A stretch of 64,000 bases of DNA from Hanleya hanleyi (taxonomy: Eukaryota > Mollusca > Polyplacophora > Lepidopleurida > Hanleyidae): positions 54,011 to 118,010 of the forward strand of contig JAVTVY010025266.1 of NCBI GenBank assembly GCA_036873755.1, in the 5' to 3' direction. Within the stretch, counting starts at the first letter, position 1. Every line of letters starts with the position of its first letter. The position numbers were made by a program, and so were the translations under genes. This document shows, piece by piece, positions 1-11,157 of this stretch. The notes beneath the pieces were generated by a model. That model saw nothing but the letters and a program-made list of their open reading frames with translations, had not been told where the DNA came from and did not search any database.

Positions 1-3000
1 TAATAACCCCTCTGATGCAAGTAAACCCGACATCAATACTTTAGATACTTTGATTTCTAAAAGGTGTAAAGCGGGGATATTGTAAATAAATTCGCACCTT
101 CATAATGAAGACAAAGGGTGGGAATCTGTGCCAAAATCCGAACAGCGAATGTCAGCTGAACGACTCCCGTCTTAGCTTCAAGCACTGCCCACATTTGAAA
201 TATCGTTGACACGCTCAAAGCGTTGAAATTACTTCGCAATATAAACCTGCTATCTACCAGCTAATAGCCTTTGTTTCGTCAACAAATAGATTCTAAAAAG
301 TAGATAAGCAGTAGCTTATAGGTTAGATTCTTGATTTTCTGTACGTTTTGAACGAATCTATTCGCGTAGGGATCTGCATTAGTATCATCTTCACGACGTC
401 AAGGTTTCTATCTGTGAGCCAAAGGCGAACCCTTGAATATCTTGCATAGCAGACCGTGTTCCGCCCACATTCCAGTTTACGTGACCGAGAAAAACTGCAC
501 TGATGGTAAAATACGTTAGGGCTTTACTTTCGCTGCTAAACTATTCGCTGATACCGAATGTAAAATATTTAATCCAAGCACGCATAACAATAAAATATTA
601 ATGGAAAGATCAGTGAAATTTTATAGAAATGCGTGCGTTATTTCACCCAATTCAAGTCCTTCAGTGGGAAGGTGAGGGGCAGATACACTGACATCGCGGA
701 CCGCCTTTAAAGTTTCAGTGTTTCCCACATTTGCCTGGCTTGTTGGATGTTTGATGGTAGATGAATGGGTTTGTTTTCTCTTCAAATAGATTTTGTTTTA
801 TATGGTTCCTTTATATAATTTATTAATGTTCATGGTTGTTGAAAATGTGCGTGTTCATCTGCCACCGGCCGGGTATCGCACAAGCTATATGGTGTTTTCG
901 AATCTGTCGCCATAAACAAGTGATCTGATTGGTCATTATGTTCAGGATGTTGCTTTTGCTGATTGGCTGACATCTATAGCTGTGTTGTCGTTGATCGTGA
1001 TACAGTGTCCAAGTGGACCAGGGGTATCTATGATAGAGATACCCCTGGCTTTAGCGAGGATAAATTAGTATGTGATTAGTCTCAGAAAATCTAAGAATGT
1101 GCTTGAGAATTGTACTAGAGCATTCGACTGCTGTTAGGGGTTCTAATGGCTCCTGCTATGCGATTGAATCTGTTCCTGCAAGCGTTTTGTAGACGTCTCT
1201 AGTGAAAAAGGTAAATACGGTATATGTCCCCACTTTTACTGGCGAATTAGAAAGGTGCCTGTATGAAATGTTGGTGTTTGCCTGGATGTTTCCACTTTGT
1301 TAACAAATTCTCTTTGTGCCGAATGTGGTCCCAATTACAGCAAGAATATATGGGAAGCCGTTTTGGTGATTATTCCTTTATTTTATATAAAAAAAATCTT
1401 GTTTTGATATAAAAAATAATTGTGCGTCGTTTTGGTATTTATTAGGTCATTTTTTCATATCAGACATGTTTTGATATAAAAAAAATCTATTTTTGACACC
1501 CCAAAATCTGTCTTTGATTGCTTTTTTTTATATCTGCCCATGTACCTTATGAACACCAGCAATAAAAGAGGAGCTGAGATACCAAGACTACGTCCTAGAA
1601 TCCTCCGTATTTAGTATGAATGCGAGATGCCGAAGGAGGCATTCCTGTGGAGTGGGATATCGCAAATTTAACAGTTTGCCTGTCTACTTTTTAATTGCAC
1701 TTCATCAATATACATGATATAGCATTTTGCCACGCCTTTTAGTTACGGTAACATTTTATTTCTCAGTTGCACAATGTTCTGAATAGCTATAATGCTATAA
1801 ATTAAATGTACCTACGGAAAACAAAGAATGCGGTATATATGATCAGCTTAGTATACCGTAGACCTAATTTGGTATCCTGGCTCAGTTTATCCACGCACAG
1901 GAGGGGAGGGGCTTTTGGGCCATCACCTACAAGGAACGTGTCAAGGGTGTGCCAAAAATCCCGAATTTTGAGCATACATAATTTTTGGCTACTCTGCACT
2001 CGTATATCGATGCAAACCGACCCAGGCACATATCATTTGAGATTTGATTTGACTAGGTCAGCACAGATGGCTACAAAGAGCAGTGTATGAATCGAAAGTA
2101 TTTTAGTTAGTTAAGTTTACCACGCCGACCCTATCAAACTTGCTGCAATATCTCCTAAACCAAGAAGAATTCAGAGATGTGACTCTACGACGTTATTGCC
2201 TATCAGATTGGGGTTATTCGGAGCCTACTTGCATATCCCTTCGAGCAGAGGATCATGGGTTAATTCAATATGGAGGCCATGTGGGTGTGACTTAAAAGTC
2301 GTGTTTTCGTCCTTTCTCTTGAAAAATTTGACTTTTCTCGTTAAAATGCCAAATATTATTTTATTTCACATTGGATAATGATTTTCGAATTTCTTATTTT
2401 CGAAGGTATAAATAGAGGATCGGAAAATTTGACAAAAAGCGACACAAACATTTTTTTAATATGACGTCATTATGATGTCATCAGGACGGCCATCTTGATT
2501 TTTCTTTTACATGTTCTGATAGAGCTTGACTTCAAGATATATTGTTGGAAGCTTCAATGCCCTAGCCTAAGTAACAAGTGAAATATTTAATGAATCTGAT
2601 GCGACTTATGCCGGATTAGCCACTTGTGACACCAAGTGGCACTACCTGCCGATAGCGGGTGTTACCAAATTGCTTCTATAGCCTCTACTAATCAGCATGG
2701 TCATGTCTAGCTATGCGCCAAATTTCATGCTTGTTTCCAAAAGTGCATAAACATTGTCATTTTTTTAGCTAAGCCACTGGACTAGTGATTGCGTAATCAT
2801 TGTGGGCAGTTTGGAGGCTACCCAGAACATAAACCACTAGTCTCATTCCCTGAATAAACACAATACGAAAAAATTATCCAAGACGACTGTCAGATTCAAC
2901 TCAGTATTAGAAATTTCTGCCAAATATTTCTTCACCAAATCATATCGAAACTGACATGTAAATTATTCTGAATTAATGATATACTTCGGTAAATTTATTT

Positions 3001-3014
3001 GAATGTTTCCACAG
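1..3014. other. No recognised gene; sequence upstream of first visible exon
   Basis: I see no exon, RNA gene or known repeat family that I can support here. Open frames are short and have no recognisable protein similarity. The stretch contains A/T-rich sequence with repeated TTTTGATATAAAAAA-like words around 1380-1530 and one strong hairpin at 1018-1048. The MSP130-like gene must have more 5' exons (signal peptide and N-terminal half of the domain). They may lie here unrecognised or beyond the left edge. Confidence 0.5.
1018..1048. repeat. Perfect 12-bp stem hairpin
   Basis: CCAGGGGTATCT (1018-1029) is followed by a 7-nt loop and its exact reverse complement AGATACCCCTGG (1037-1048). It stands in otherwise featureless DNA with no gene recognised next to it. 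Its role is unknown. Confidence 0.8.
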
Positions 3015-3144
3015 TTCAGCGATATACGAGCCCAGAGGTGTACGATTTATCTACAAGGAAAATTCTAATACGTTCGCACAAGATCTGGAACCGGAATACG
3101 TCACAATTAACTCCGACAACACAATCGCTTACGTATCTCTGCAG
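3015..3144 (+). CDS. MSP130: MSP130-like gene, visible exon 1 (internal)
   Basis: The exon follows TTTCCACAG and ends at CAG|GTAGGT. Its first base completes a split codon and it ends in phase 0. It encodes 43 residues beginning SAIYEPRGVRFIYKENSN, with FAQDLEPEYVTINSDNTIAY after it. The ARGVRF/EPRGVRF, DLEPEY and AYVSLQ pattern is typical of a beta-propeller-like segment of the choice-of-anchor I (MSP130) domain. It precedes the ENNAIA motif that opens the next exon, exactly as in the family. Confidence 0.88.
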
Positions 3145-3429
3145 GTAGGTTAATATATCAACCACCGAACAGGGTTGTCTCCCCTTCTGTTATAACGATG
3201 GGAGGCAACTCTGCTCGGTGACTGCCAATGAATATGATCTAATATACAGGTCGTTACATCAATATTTATTGGCGATAAGAGTTTTCGATGATAAAATAAC
3301 ATGCGGTCATTCGCATCTGGTCATCATTATGTCTAAGACAAAAGTAGGCTACATAAAAAAATAATTTAGTCACTTTTCGCTAATGCTAATATAGGTCACT
3401 TTTATATATATATTTTTGAACTTCGACTA

Positions 3430-3571
3430 AATGTTTAACCCTTGTGGTGGGGTATTTTTAAATCGCCGCAGCTAAAGGGGCCTTGGGAAAGATTAACCCT
3501 GGCTAATCAAGTACTGTAGTTATCTTTCCCTAAATAAAGTTTCTTCTTCTTATTATTATTATTAGACAAAA
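3430..3571 (+). mobile_element. LINE 3'-end remnant
   Basis: The stretch reads GGCCTTGGGAAAGATTAACC ... CCTAAATAAAGTTTCTTC and ends in TTATTATTATTATTA. This resembles the 3' UTR and trinucleotide tails of the longer LINE copies at 11.2 and 39.0 kb, in the opposite orientation. No coding sequence remains. Confidence 0.5.
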
Positions 3572-3639
3572 TCAGATTTTTTATTTTATTTATCAGATGT
3601 TAAGAAAACAAAATAATCGATCAACCATAGACTATGTCA

Positions 3640-3752
3640 TTCTTGGTATGTGCTTTAGAATAGGTTAACCGGAAGACTATACTGTGAAGTCATGTGGCTC
3701 TGTGTGTATGTCGGCACCTCTTCCCACTTCCCTTATATGTGTTGTAATCACC
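3640..3752 (-). repeat. Head fragment of the ~490-bp dispersed/tandem repeat
   Basis: This is the reverse complement of the first about 110 bp of the repeat that forms the arrays at 56.4-64 kb. Shared words include TTACAACACATATAAGG, GTGGGAAGAGGTGCCGACAT and CTATTCTAAAGCACATACC. It ends about 20 bp before the acceptor of exon 2 of the MSP130-like gene. Confidence 0.85.
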
Positions 3753-3772
3753 AGTTACTACATCCCTTGTAG

Positions 3773-3896
3773 GAGAACAACGCCATTGCCACCGTTAACA
3801 TTGGCGATTTCAGCACTGCAGCGATTACAGAGCTTTATCCTCTTGGATCAAAGGATTGGTCGCAGACAAAGTTGGACGCCAGCGACCAGGACGAAG
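3773..3896 (+). CDS. MSP130: MSP130-like gene, visible exon 2
   Basis: The exon starts in phase 0 after CCCTTGTAG and ends GACGAAG|GTATAG in phase 1. It encodes 41 residues starting ENNAIATVNIGDFSTAAI and ending KLDASDQDE. The ENNAIA, LYPLG.KDW and LDASD(R/Q)D motifs are hallmark positions of the MSP130/choice-of-anchor I family. A fragment of a dispersed repeat (3640-3752) ends only about 20 bp before the acceptor, so repeat DNA supplies the branch-point region. Confidence 0.88.
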
Positions 3897-3934
3897 GTAT
3901 AGAAATACATAAGTGTGCAGGCATATATAACATC

Positions 3935-4130
3935 GTGGGATATCATGTCAGCCTACAGCATGATATTTCAGTGGGACAGCACTATAAAATGGCAGTATTA
4001 GATTTGCTCTGTTACAAGTAGGTAACCTCGCCTCTCCACCTCCCCCTTCTTTTCCTCGTCGTGAAAAAAACTGAAAAAAAATGTTAAAAGCGATGTCAAA
4101 CCCTATTCACTCACTCACTACATCATCGGC
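3935..4130 (+). mobile_element. SINE fragment (3' half)
   Basis: It shares with the complete SINEs the words GCATGATATTTCAGTGGGAC, AGCACTATAAAATGGCAG and CTATTCACTCACTCACT, but lacks the tRNA-like head. It is a 5'-truncated copy in sense orientation inside the intron after exon 2. Confidence 0.8.
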
Positions 4131-4689
4131 TCTCCATGTCAGCTGCGCCACCTACTAAGATGTTTGTATCTATCTGCACAAGTAGTGGGGCGGTCCCTTC
4201 AGCGAATTTGCCATGTGGCAGCATTGGTCAGTTTGATCCAAAATTGAACTGCACGCAATTTTATTGGCATATTTACCTTCTCTATATTATCAACCTATCT
4301 TATAGGTAGCTCGGGCAGATGTATATATATATATACACATTAGATTACATGAGGAGATTATGAGCTGGTCAAGAGAAACCCTCACAAATCAAACTAAACT
4401 GGTCCCCCGAAAATACGATATTGTAACATTTAATGTTTATCTGCCGTTTTAGTCACAAAGCTTCTTTGACTTTTGGATTGGGATGTAGGAAGGCTCGGTT
4501 CACTGATCTTTCGTCGTGAATAGTTCATTGCATTACCTTGAAGTTTTTATATATGATGCTCTTATAATCTCCACCATGTCACGAATATGTGTAAGAGAAT
4601 TTCAACTTCAAAAAAAATATGCTGATTTGCCAAGACGAATATCGTGATCAACGGGAGCGAGTATATCACCACGTTGATAACTTATAAAT

Positions 4690-6535
4690 GTAGTGCCCGC
4701 GAGCAGAGAGAGTCAGTATTTCAGTATTTTGATGATTTTTAACTGTAGTGCCCATGCAATCTCCGCGAGCATAAAGAGCCAGTATTACACTTTATTGATG
4801 ATTTTTTAACTGTAGTGCCCATGCAGTTTGCCTGAGCAGAGTCAGTATTTCACTACCTTGATGATCGTTTAACTGTAGCGCCAACGCAATCTCCGTAAGC
4901 AGAGAGAGTCATTATCACTATCTTGATGTGTTTTTAACTGTAGCACCGATGCAGTCTCTCTGAGCAGAGAGAGCCATTATTTCACTATCTGGATAATTAT
5001 TAACTGTAGTGCCCATGCAATCTTCGTAAGCAGAGAGAGTCATTATCACTATCATGATGTGTTTTCAACTGTAGCACCGATGCAGTCTCCCTGAGCAGAG
5101 AGAGCCATTATTACATTATCTTGATGATTTTCAACTGTAGTGCCCATGCAGCCTCTGTTAGCAAAGATAGAGTGAGTGAGTGAGTGAATAGGGTTTAACG
5201 TTGCTTTCAACATTTTTTCAGCTATATCACGACGGGGAAGGGAAGGGATGGGAGGGGGAGGGGCGGGAGTACCTACTTTTAACAGAGCAGATCCAATGCT
5301 GCCATTTTATAGTGCCGTCCTACCGAAATATCATGCCGTAGGCAGACATGACACCCCACTCAGTCACATTATACTGACGCCGAGTGAACCAGTCCTTGTT
5401 CTATCCTCTTAATGCTGAGCGTAAGCAAGGAAGCAACAAGTTCCATTTTTCAAGTATTTGGTATGACCCGGCCTGGGATAGAACCCAGTACCTACCGCTC
5501 ACGAGGCCGACGCTCTAACCATTAGACCACTGCAGTGGGGTCTAGCAATGATAGTTGATAGATTACCATCTTAATGATACTTAACTGTGGGGCCCATGCA
5601 ATCTCTATGAGCATAAAGAGCCAATATTACACTACCTTGATGCGTTGCACTCCCTGAGCAAAGAGAATCAGTATTTTAGTATCTTCATGATTTTTAATCG
5701 TAGTATCCATGCAATCTCATCGAGCATAAAGCTCCAGTATTACACTATCTTGATATTTTTTTCGCTGTAAATTCCGACAGCATAAACAGCCAGTATTACA
5801 CTATCTTGATGATATTTAACTGTAGACTAGTGCCCATGCAATCGCCGCCAGCATAAAGAGCCAGTATTACACTTTCTAGATGATTGTTTAGCTGTAGTGC
5901 CCATGCAGTCTCCGTGAGTAGAAAGAGCCAGTATTACACTATCTTGATGATTTAACTGTAGTGCAAATGCACCCTCCGCCAGCAAAAAGCGCCAGCATTA
6001 CACTATCTGAATGAGTTTTAACGGTAGTGCCTATGCAATCGCCGCCAGGATAAAGAGCCAGCATTACACATTCTTGATGACTGTTTAGCCATGCAGTCTC
6101 CGTGAGCAGAAAGAGCCACTATTACACTAGTTTGATGAGTGTTAACTGTAGTGCCCATGCAATCATCGCCAGGATAAAGAGCCAGTATTAGACTTAGTTG
6201 ATGATTGTTTAACTGTAATGCCCATCCAGTCTCTGTGAGCAGAATGAGCCAGTATTACACTATCTTGATGACTTTTAACCCATGCAATCTCCTCTACCAA
6301 AAAGAGCCAGTATTACACTACCTTGGTGATTGTTTAGCTATAGTGCACATGCAGTCTCCGTAAGCAGTGAGTCAGTATTACACTTTCTTGGTGATTTTGT
6401 AACTGTATCGCTCATGCAATCTCCTCAACCAAAAAGAGCCATATTACACTACTTTGATGATTGTTTAACTGTAGTGCCCATGCAATCTCCGAGAGCAGAG
6501 AGAGTCAGTAGTTCCTTGATGAGTTGCCGCGTGTA
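4690..6535. repeat. Degenerate ~66-bp tandem array, about 20 units
   Basis: Units of roughly 63-72 bp share TTAACTGTAGTGCCCATGCA, then TCTCCGTGAGCAGAGAGAGC, then CAGTATTACACTATCTTGAT. Divergence between units is moderate, so the array is old. A SINE (5171-5542) splits it. The array lies in the intron between exons 2 and 3 of the MSP130-like gene. Short open frames in it are by-products of the repeats. Confidence 0.88.
5171..5542 (-). mobile_element. Complete tRNA-derived SINE, minus orientation
   Basis: Read on the minus strand, the element starts with a tRNA-like head carrying an internal B box (GGTTCTATCCC here), continues with the core that includes CCTACGGCATGATATTTC, and ends in a TCAC repeat. 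It is flanked by the 12-bp direct repeats TAGCAAAGATAG (5159-5170) and TAGCAATGATAG (5543-5554), 11 of 12 identical. This marks retrotransposition into the older 66-bp array. Confidence 0.9.
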
Positions 6536-7236
6536 TTGAGTTACTGTTATCTCTCCAACAGCAGGAACTATTCATGAATGTATTCCTGGTTAATCGACTG
6601 TTCTCCAGAAAAAAAACTACATTTGGACTATTATATATAGTGTACATGCAATTTCATTCAATTCACTGGCATTTACCAAGATGTACATAGAAGCTGGACC
6701 ATAGCAGGATAATATTTTGGGAAGCACAGATACCAAAGTAGTCGAACTTTTGCTATGGATATCGGATAGCCAGACTTGCACTACCTAGATGACTTCCAAA
6801 GATTTAGTGCGAACGCAATTTCATTCAATCCAAGATGATTAACAGCGGACAATTCGGTTGCTTTCGAAATTATCTGTTGCATTAGACAACCCCCAATACC
6901 TACATTTCCAACATTGTTAATCTCTGTTAATTTATCAGTGTGTGAATTTACCGTACCCTGTTAGGTAATAACGCCCCTCTTCGTGAAACATGGTTTGTCA
7001 ATGAAGTTTTATAGAAACAACAGTGCATCACGGGATGTCTTCCAGTTTTAAAGAACCTCATTGGTCAATTCAAATTTTTGAACAGAAATAGTGGACTTTC
7101 ATTGGCCTGTGGAGCAAATTGGATGAAAATTAGCCAATCATAGAGTTTCTGTAAAGGTTCTTTTTAAATCATATATTCACGTTGAATTGGTTAAACGCAA
7201 ACATTCGCATATTTAAAGATAAATTTTATATTTTAG

Positions 7237-7398
7237 GTATAAATCTTCAGAATTGGAGAATACGGGGATTGTACCTGCCGGATATGGTCAAGTTCTTCGT
7301 GGTAAATACTAATCCCTATCTTCTTACATTGAACGAGGGAGATGCTAAAGAATTCCACACCTTTTCCGAGGTGAAGAGGGGGCAGGAGTTTCTATTAG
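7237..7398 (+). CDS. MSP130: MSP130-like gene, visible exon 3
   Basis: The acceptor is ATATTTTAG and the donor is TTAG|GTAAGC; phases are 1 in and 1 out. The exon encodes 54 residues, with GINLQNWRIRGLYLPDMVKF near the start, then NPYLLTLNEGDAKEFHTFSE. The G.N...W...G.Y.PD.. and NEGD.KE elements match the conserved core that follows LDASD.D in MSP130-like proteins. The split glycine codon joins perfectly to exon 2. Confidence 0.88.
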
Positions 7399-8190
7399 GT
7401 AAGCCAAATAGAGCATGTGCTGTAACGATTTTCAAATTTCTCTCCTAACTGTACCCTGGGAAATGTCCTCGCGGAATAACCTTTTCGCAGTGCCGAATCC
7501 GGGGACCCAACGCCAGAATTACTATCCCAAGGCGGAACTATATTGAAACTGAAATATGACAGATGACATTGGATTATCCATGCATTATTCTTGTTTTCGA
7601 AAGTTTAATTGTCGTCAATAAACATGCCAGGTAATGTGATATACTCTGAGTTGAGCAGCAGCATTGATTATTTGTGAGGTTTATGTGCCCACAAAATGAA
7701 AAAAAAGTATGTATATACTTAAGAAACACCGGGATAAACCTAAATCATTGGCAGACAATGGTTTATTGGTCATAAAAAAACACTACCGGTATGTAGTAGA
7801 CACTGGATACATATGCTATGCTCTATATAGTATACAGGGAATAGGCATCTATACCCAGGGTGTTGTACTACATATCGGTAAGATTTTATTTCTTTATTTT
7901 TCTAGAATATGCGATCAATAAACCCTTACTTTGTAAGTGCATTGGGATTACACGCATCTAGTCCGTCATCCATAATTCAGCCGTCGTCCATTAGAGAATA
8001 TCCGCGTCCATAATCCAAAGACCTATTCCATATTCCATATAACAGTATTAGTACCAAATTCAAAAAGACAATCATAGTATACATAAACATAGGCTTGTTT
8101 CCTGCAAGAGAGAAGCGGTCAACAGTTTTCAATGATGCCGACAAGACATCATGATGTTCCAAAAATATCAAATCCGTATCGCTGATCAGT
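7399..8190. other. Intron sequence, nothing recognised
   Basis: This part of the intron between exons 3 and 4 has no recognisable element. A few tens of bases around 7690 are A-rich. Short open frames on both strands show no known protein features. Confidence 0.5.
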
Positions 8191-8194
8191 ATTC

Positions 8195-8345
8195 TTGATC
8201 CATAGTATTCGTTGTAAAGGCATCTAAATAATGATGTATCTCAGTCACGCTTTGATTGTGACTGTTCATATGAGTACCATGAGGATCTTGAAGGACATGG
8301 GTTCATACGGCCCTTAGCCCCGGGTTAAGCGGAATTAGACACAAG
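8195..8345 (-). repeat. Sequence beyond the RT fragment, related to the ~490-bp repeat
   Basis: Immediately 3' of the minus-strand reverse-transcriptase stop codon, the + strand reads TGTATCTCAGTCACGCTTTG ... TGTTCAT ... GCGGAATTAGACACAAG. This aligns, at lower identity, with TGTATCTCAGGTACGCTTTT ... GTTCATGTGGC ... GCGGTATTAGATACAAA of the ~490-bp repeat. The relation suggests that the tandem repeat derives from the tail of this retroelement family. I judged the match by eye. Confidence 0.5.
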
Positions 8346-9065
8346 TTACGAAACGTAGCGCCATAGATCTTGCACGCTACGTTCGTATTTTGCTATCAGC
8401 ATGCGATATGTATCGCCAAATTTGAGAAACTTTGAGTGGAGGCGCTTAGTGGAATAGCCCTGTTTTATAAGTTTCTGCAACAATGTCTTGTGACGTTGAT
8501 TAAAATCGTCACATTTAACACAGGATCTAGCAAATGCTACTAATCGAGATATGTATACGCCATGTGCAGGTCCCACTGGAATATTACTGTCCAGAAAGGG
8601 ATAGTTTACGATGTCGAAATTGTAATCATCTCTTTTGTCATGAAGTCGACGAGAGAGAATGCCCGCTTCATTTTTATAGAGATATAGGTCTAAATATGAT
8701 GTGCCTGTAGGGCTATCTGTAGTTTCCTTCAAATCCAGTGAAGGTGGATATATATCCTTCACTGCGTCATTTATATAGCGATTATCCACAGCGAGAAGAT
8801 CGTCTATATATCGTTTGGTGAATGAGAAGGAACGGGCTTTGAATGGATCGGTTTTTGAAAGCGCCTGCATATAGTCATATTCACAAGAGAACAGATACAG
8901 GTCAGCCAATAGGGGTGCACAATTAGTACCCATTGGATATAAAGGGTTTATAAAGAGTGGCGACTGCATCATTTGGTAGAATGACATGTACCAGTCATCA
9001 TTCCTCTTACCGATGTTCACACAACTTGAAGAGATATTAATATAACTGGATTCAATTCAAATTTA
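8346..9065 (-). pseudogene. Reverse-transcriptase fragment (YIDD type)
   Basis: The minus strand is open for over 220 codons and is truncated at its 5' side near 9065. Visible motifs are PMGTNCAPLLADLYL (RT motif B region), FTKRYIDDLL (catalytic YIDD, motif C) and the later conserved block YDKRDD-like LHDKRDDYNF, IVNYPFLDSNIP and HGVYISRLV. This RT type is frequent in invertebrate genomes and may belong to the Penelope-like or a related class. The missing N-terminal half makes it non-functional. It lies antisense in the intron between exons 3 and 4. Confidence 0.8.
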
Positions 9066-9130
9066 TAACACGTTAATGAGATTACAGTGTAGCGTTCTAC
9101 ATGCCGTGTATGTCTTCTTTCCGTTTTCAG

Positions 9131-9196
9131 AGGATTTAGTTCACGATACTGTAGATCCAATCTTCAAGGATCAATTGGCGGTCGTCACTAGTCTTG
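9131..9196 (+). CDS. MSP130: MSP130-like gene, visible exon 4 (22 codons)
   Basis: A 66-nt symmetric exon (phase 1 in, 1 out) lies between CCGTTTTCAG and CTTG|GTACGT. It encodes EDLVHDTVDPIFKDQLAVVT plus SL. It is small, but both splice sites are good and it keeps the frame between exons 3 and 5. Its position matches the linker before the R(L/I)K.T..DG motif of the family. Confidence 0.78.
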
Positions 9197-9408
9197 GTAC
9201 GTACTATTCCAACATGTCCATTACAGTGCAAAGCCTTGTCTTTTCCGATAGGAACGTCAAATAGCAATTTAAATTTGTTATGTTAGTCAGTGGTGAAATT
9301 TCATTCAGCTGTTCACGGAATGGCTGATTTTCGTCATGATAGGCAAAGAAAGTAGGAGTGAGGGTTGGATGGGCAGGTCTAACCTAGGGAGCGGAAGGGT
9401 CTTTCTCC

Positions 9409-9427
9409 ACCACCCCCCCCCCCCCCA
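9409..9427. repeat. Poly-C tract
   Basis: A run of about 18 C interrupted by one A. A similar G/C-rich tract lies at 10019-10030 and 10100-10113. Simple-sequence expansion. Confidence 0.85.
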
Positions 9428-9717
9428 TTCCCTCCGGGTTTGAGATCGACAACTCGGCTGACTGAACCTTGATTGCTGCTGTAATATAGTTTCCACGGAC
9501 TGGAGTGAAGCATGGAAATTATGTAAAAACTATTGATATATCACTATTTCAAGCTCCAGCTATACCGTTTATGCTGTATTCGGATTCTGCTGGCAGTGTC
9601 GTGCTCTGCTCAGATAGGCGCAGATGCACGGATGATATCATATAACACCATATACAATCATACAGCAGCACTATCTATGCAACACATTATGGCGAGCCGT
9701 TTCAGTATTGAATCGGT

Positions 9718-9872
9718 TATTCCACATATGTCTAAAACTTTTCAACATATGTGTAAAACATTTTTAACATATGTCTAAAACTTTTGGACATAGGTCTAAA
9801 AACTGTTTGTTACACATATGTGAAATTCTTTTGTACATATGTGCAAAACATTGCAACATATGTGGAAAAACT
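9718..9872. repeat. Short repeats built on ACATATGT
   Basis: At least seven copies of the palindromic octamer CATATGT(G/C) followed by AAAAC or AAACT occur every 20-30 bp. The first copies read CATATGTCTAAAACTTTT and the last ones are more diverged. The cluster is a short minisatellite of unknown origin in the intron between exons 4 and 5. Confidence 0.75.
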
Positions 9873-10338
9873 GATTAAATAGCGAAACGGCTTGAGACAG
9901 AATGAGACAAGTACCGGGTATAAATATAGGAGTGGTCAAATAAGTATCTGAAAGAAACCAGTAAAAATGCTCCAGATCGCGGGAAATGGACTCTGGAATT
10001 AATTTTTTTCGGTGGTGAGGGGGAGGGGGGGGGCACAGACACCCTATCGTGACGCGGCTTTGGCGCGTATAGGCATTCTGGGACAGTCCGCCCCCTCCAG
10101 CCCCCCCCCCCCACATGTCTACGCCACTGGTCATGATTGGTCAATGGTATACTGATTTCTTGGTCGCTCTTTCATGTAAGGGCCTATTGTTCAGACCTTT
10201 ATATTAGAGAAAGGCCCACCTAGATTTATTACCACCTTTGCATGAAAGATAGACAGATTTCTTCACCAGACATAGGCCTATAATTTATATATGCATCTCA
10301 GCTCGTAATGGAGAAGTATGGCTTACACAAGAAAAAAA

Positions 10339-10707
10339 CCGCGCTGCGGTAGTGTAATGGTTAGAGCGCCGGCCTCGTAAGCGGTAGGTACTGGGTTCGA
10401 TCCCAGGCCGGGTCATACCTAAGACTTGAAAAATGGAACTTGTTGCTCCCTCGCTTACGTTCAGCATTAACAGGATAGAACAAGGACTGGTTCGCTCGGT
10501 GTCAGTATAATGTGACTGAGTGGGGTGTCATGTCTGCCTACGGCATGATATTTCAGTGGGACAGCACTATAAAATGGCAGCATTAGATCTGCTCTGTTAC
10601 AAGTAGGTACCCCTGCCCCTCCCCCTCCCCTCCCTTCCCTTCCCCGTCGTGATATAGCTGAAAAAATGTTGAAAGCGACGTTAAACCCTATTCACTCACT
10701 CACTCAC
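10339..10707 (+). mobile_element. Complete tRNA-derived SINE, plus orientation
   Basis: The tRNA-like head carries an A box TAGTGTAATGG (10350-10360) and a B box GGTTCGATCCC (10394-10404), the two internal RNA polymerase III promoter boxes. The 369-bp body ends with TTCACTCACTCACTCAC. Perfect direct repeats AAGAAAAAAA flank it (10329-10338 and 10708-10717). It is the best-preserved copy in the window. Confidence 0.93.
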
Positions 10708-11157
10708 AAGAAAAAAATCCCTAAGATGTTACGTTAATGAATCAATCGTCTTTTGTGCAGACACAAAGATCGTCTTCTGTGCATCTCCCACAGTTAAAAC
10801 AGCGTCAAAGGACTTTTGAAATGGGGTAATATCATGGCAGATATGGTGACTTTGAAAACATTAGACTAGTTTGGTTCAACATGTCATATTTTAGATATAA
10901 AAAAAACAATCCTGCTAAAATGTATAGGAAAAAGTTGAAAACAGTCGAAAGCCCAATTTCAAATGTCAGTCGACGCGGTTTCACGTTACTTGTGACTATG
11001 AGCGTTATCAATATGAAACTTGGGTATTTCCTCTGCACGAAACACAGCATATTGTACAGGATTAAAGACATTATATTTAGGCTTTTCTAACGTAACACCT
11101 AATAGACTTCTCGTCTTCTTTTGAATTACACCGTACTCATTCCGTCGTTCGCAAGAA

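Noticed and set aside
1806..2090. 94-codon frame as an upstream exon of the MSP130-like gene
   Set aside because: It shows none of the N-terminal family motifs and no convincing splice borders in the right phase.
10339..10420. A functional tRNA gene
   Set aside because: A and B boxes are present, but the head continues into a SINE body with target duplications. No proper acceptor stem or terminator was found.
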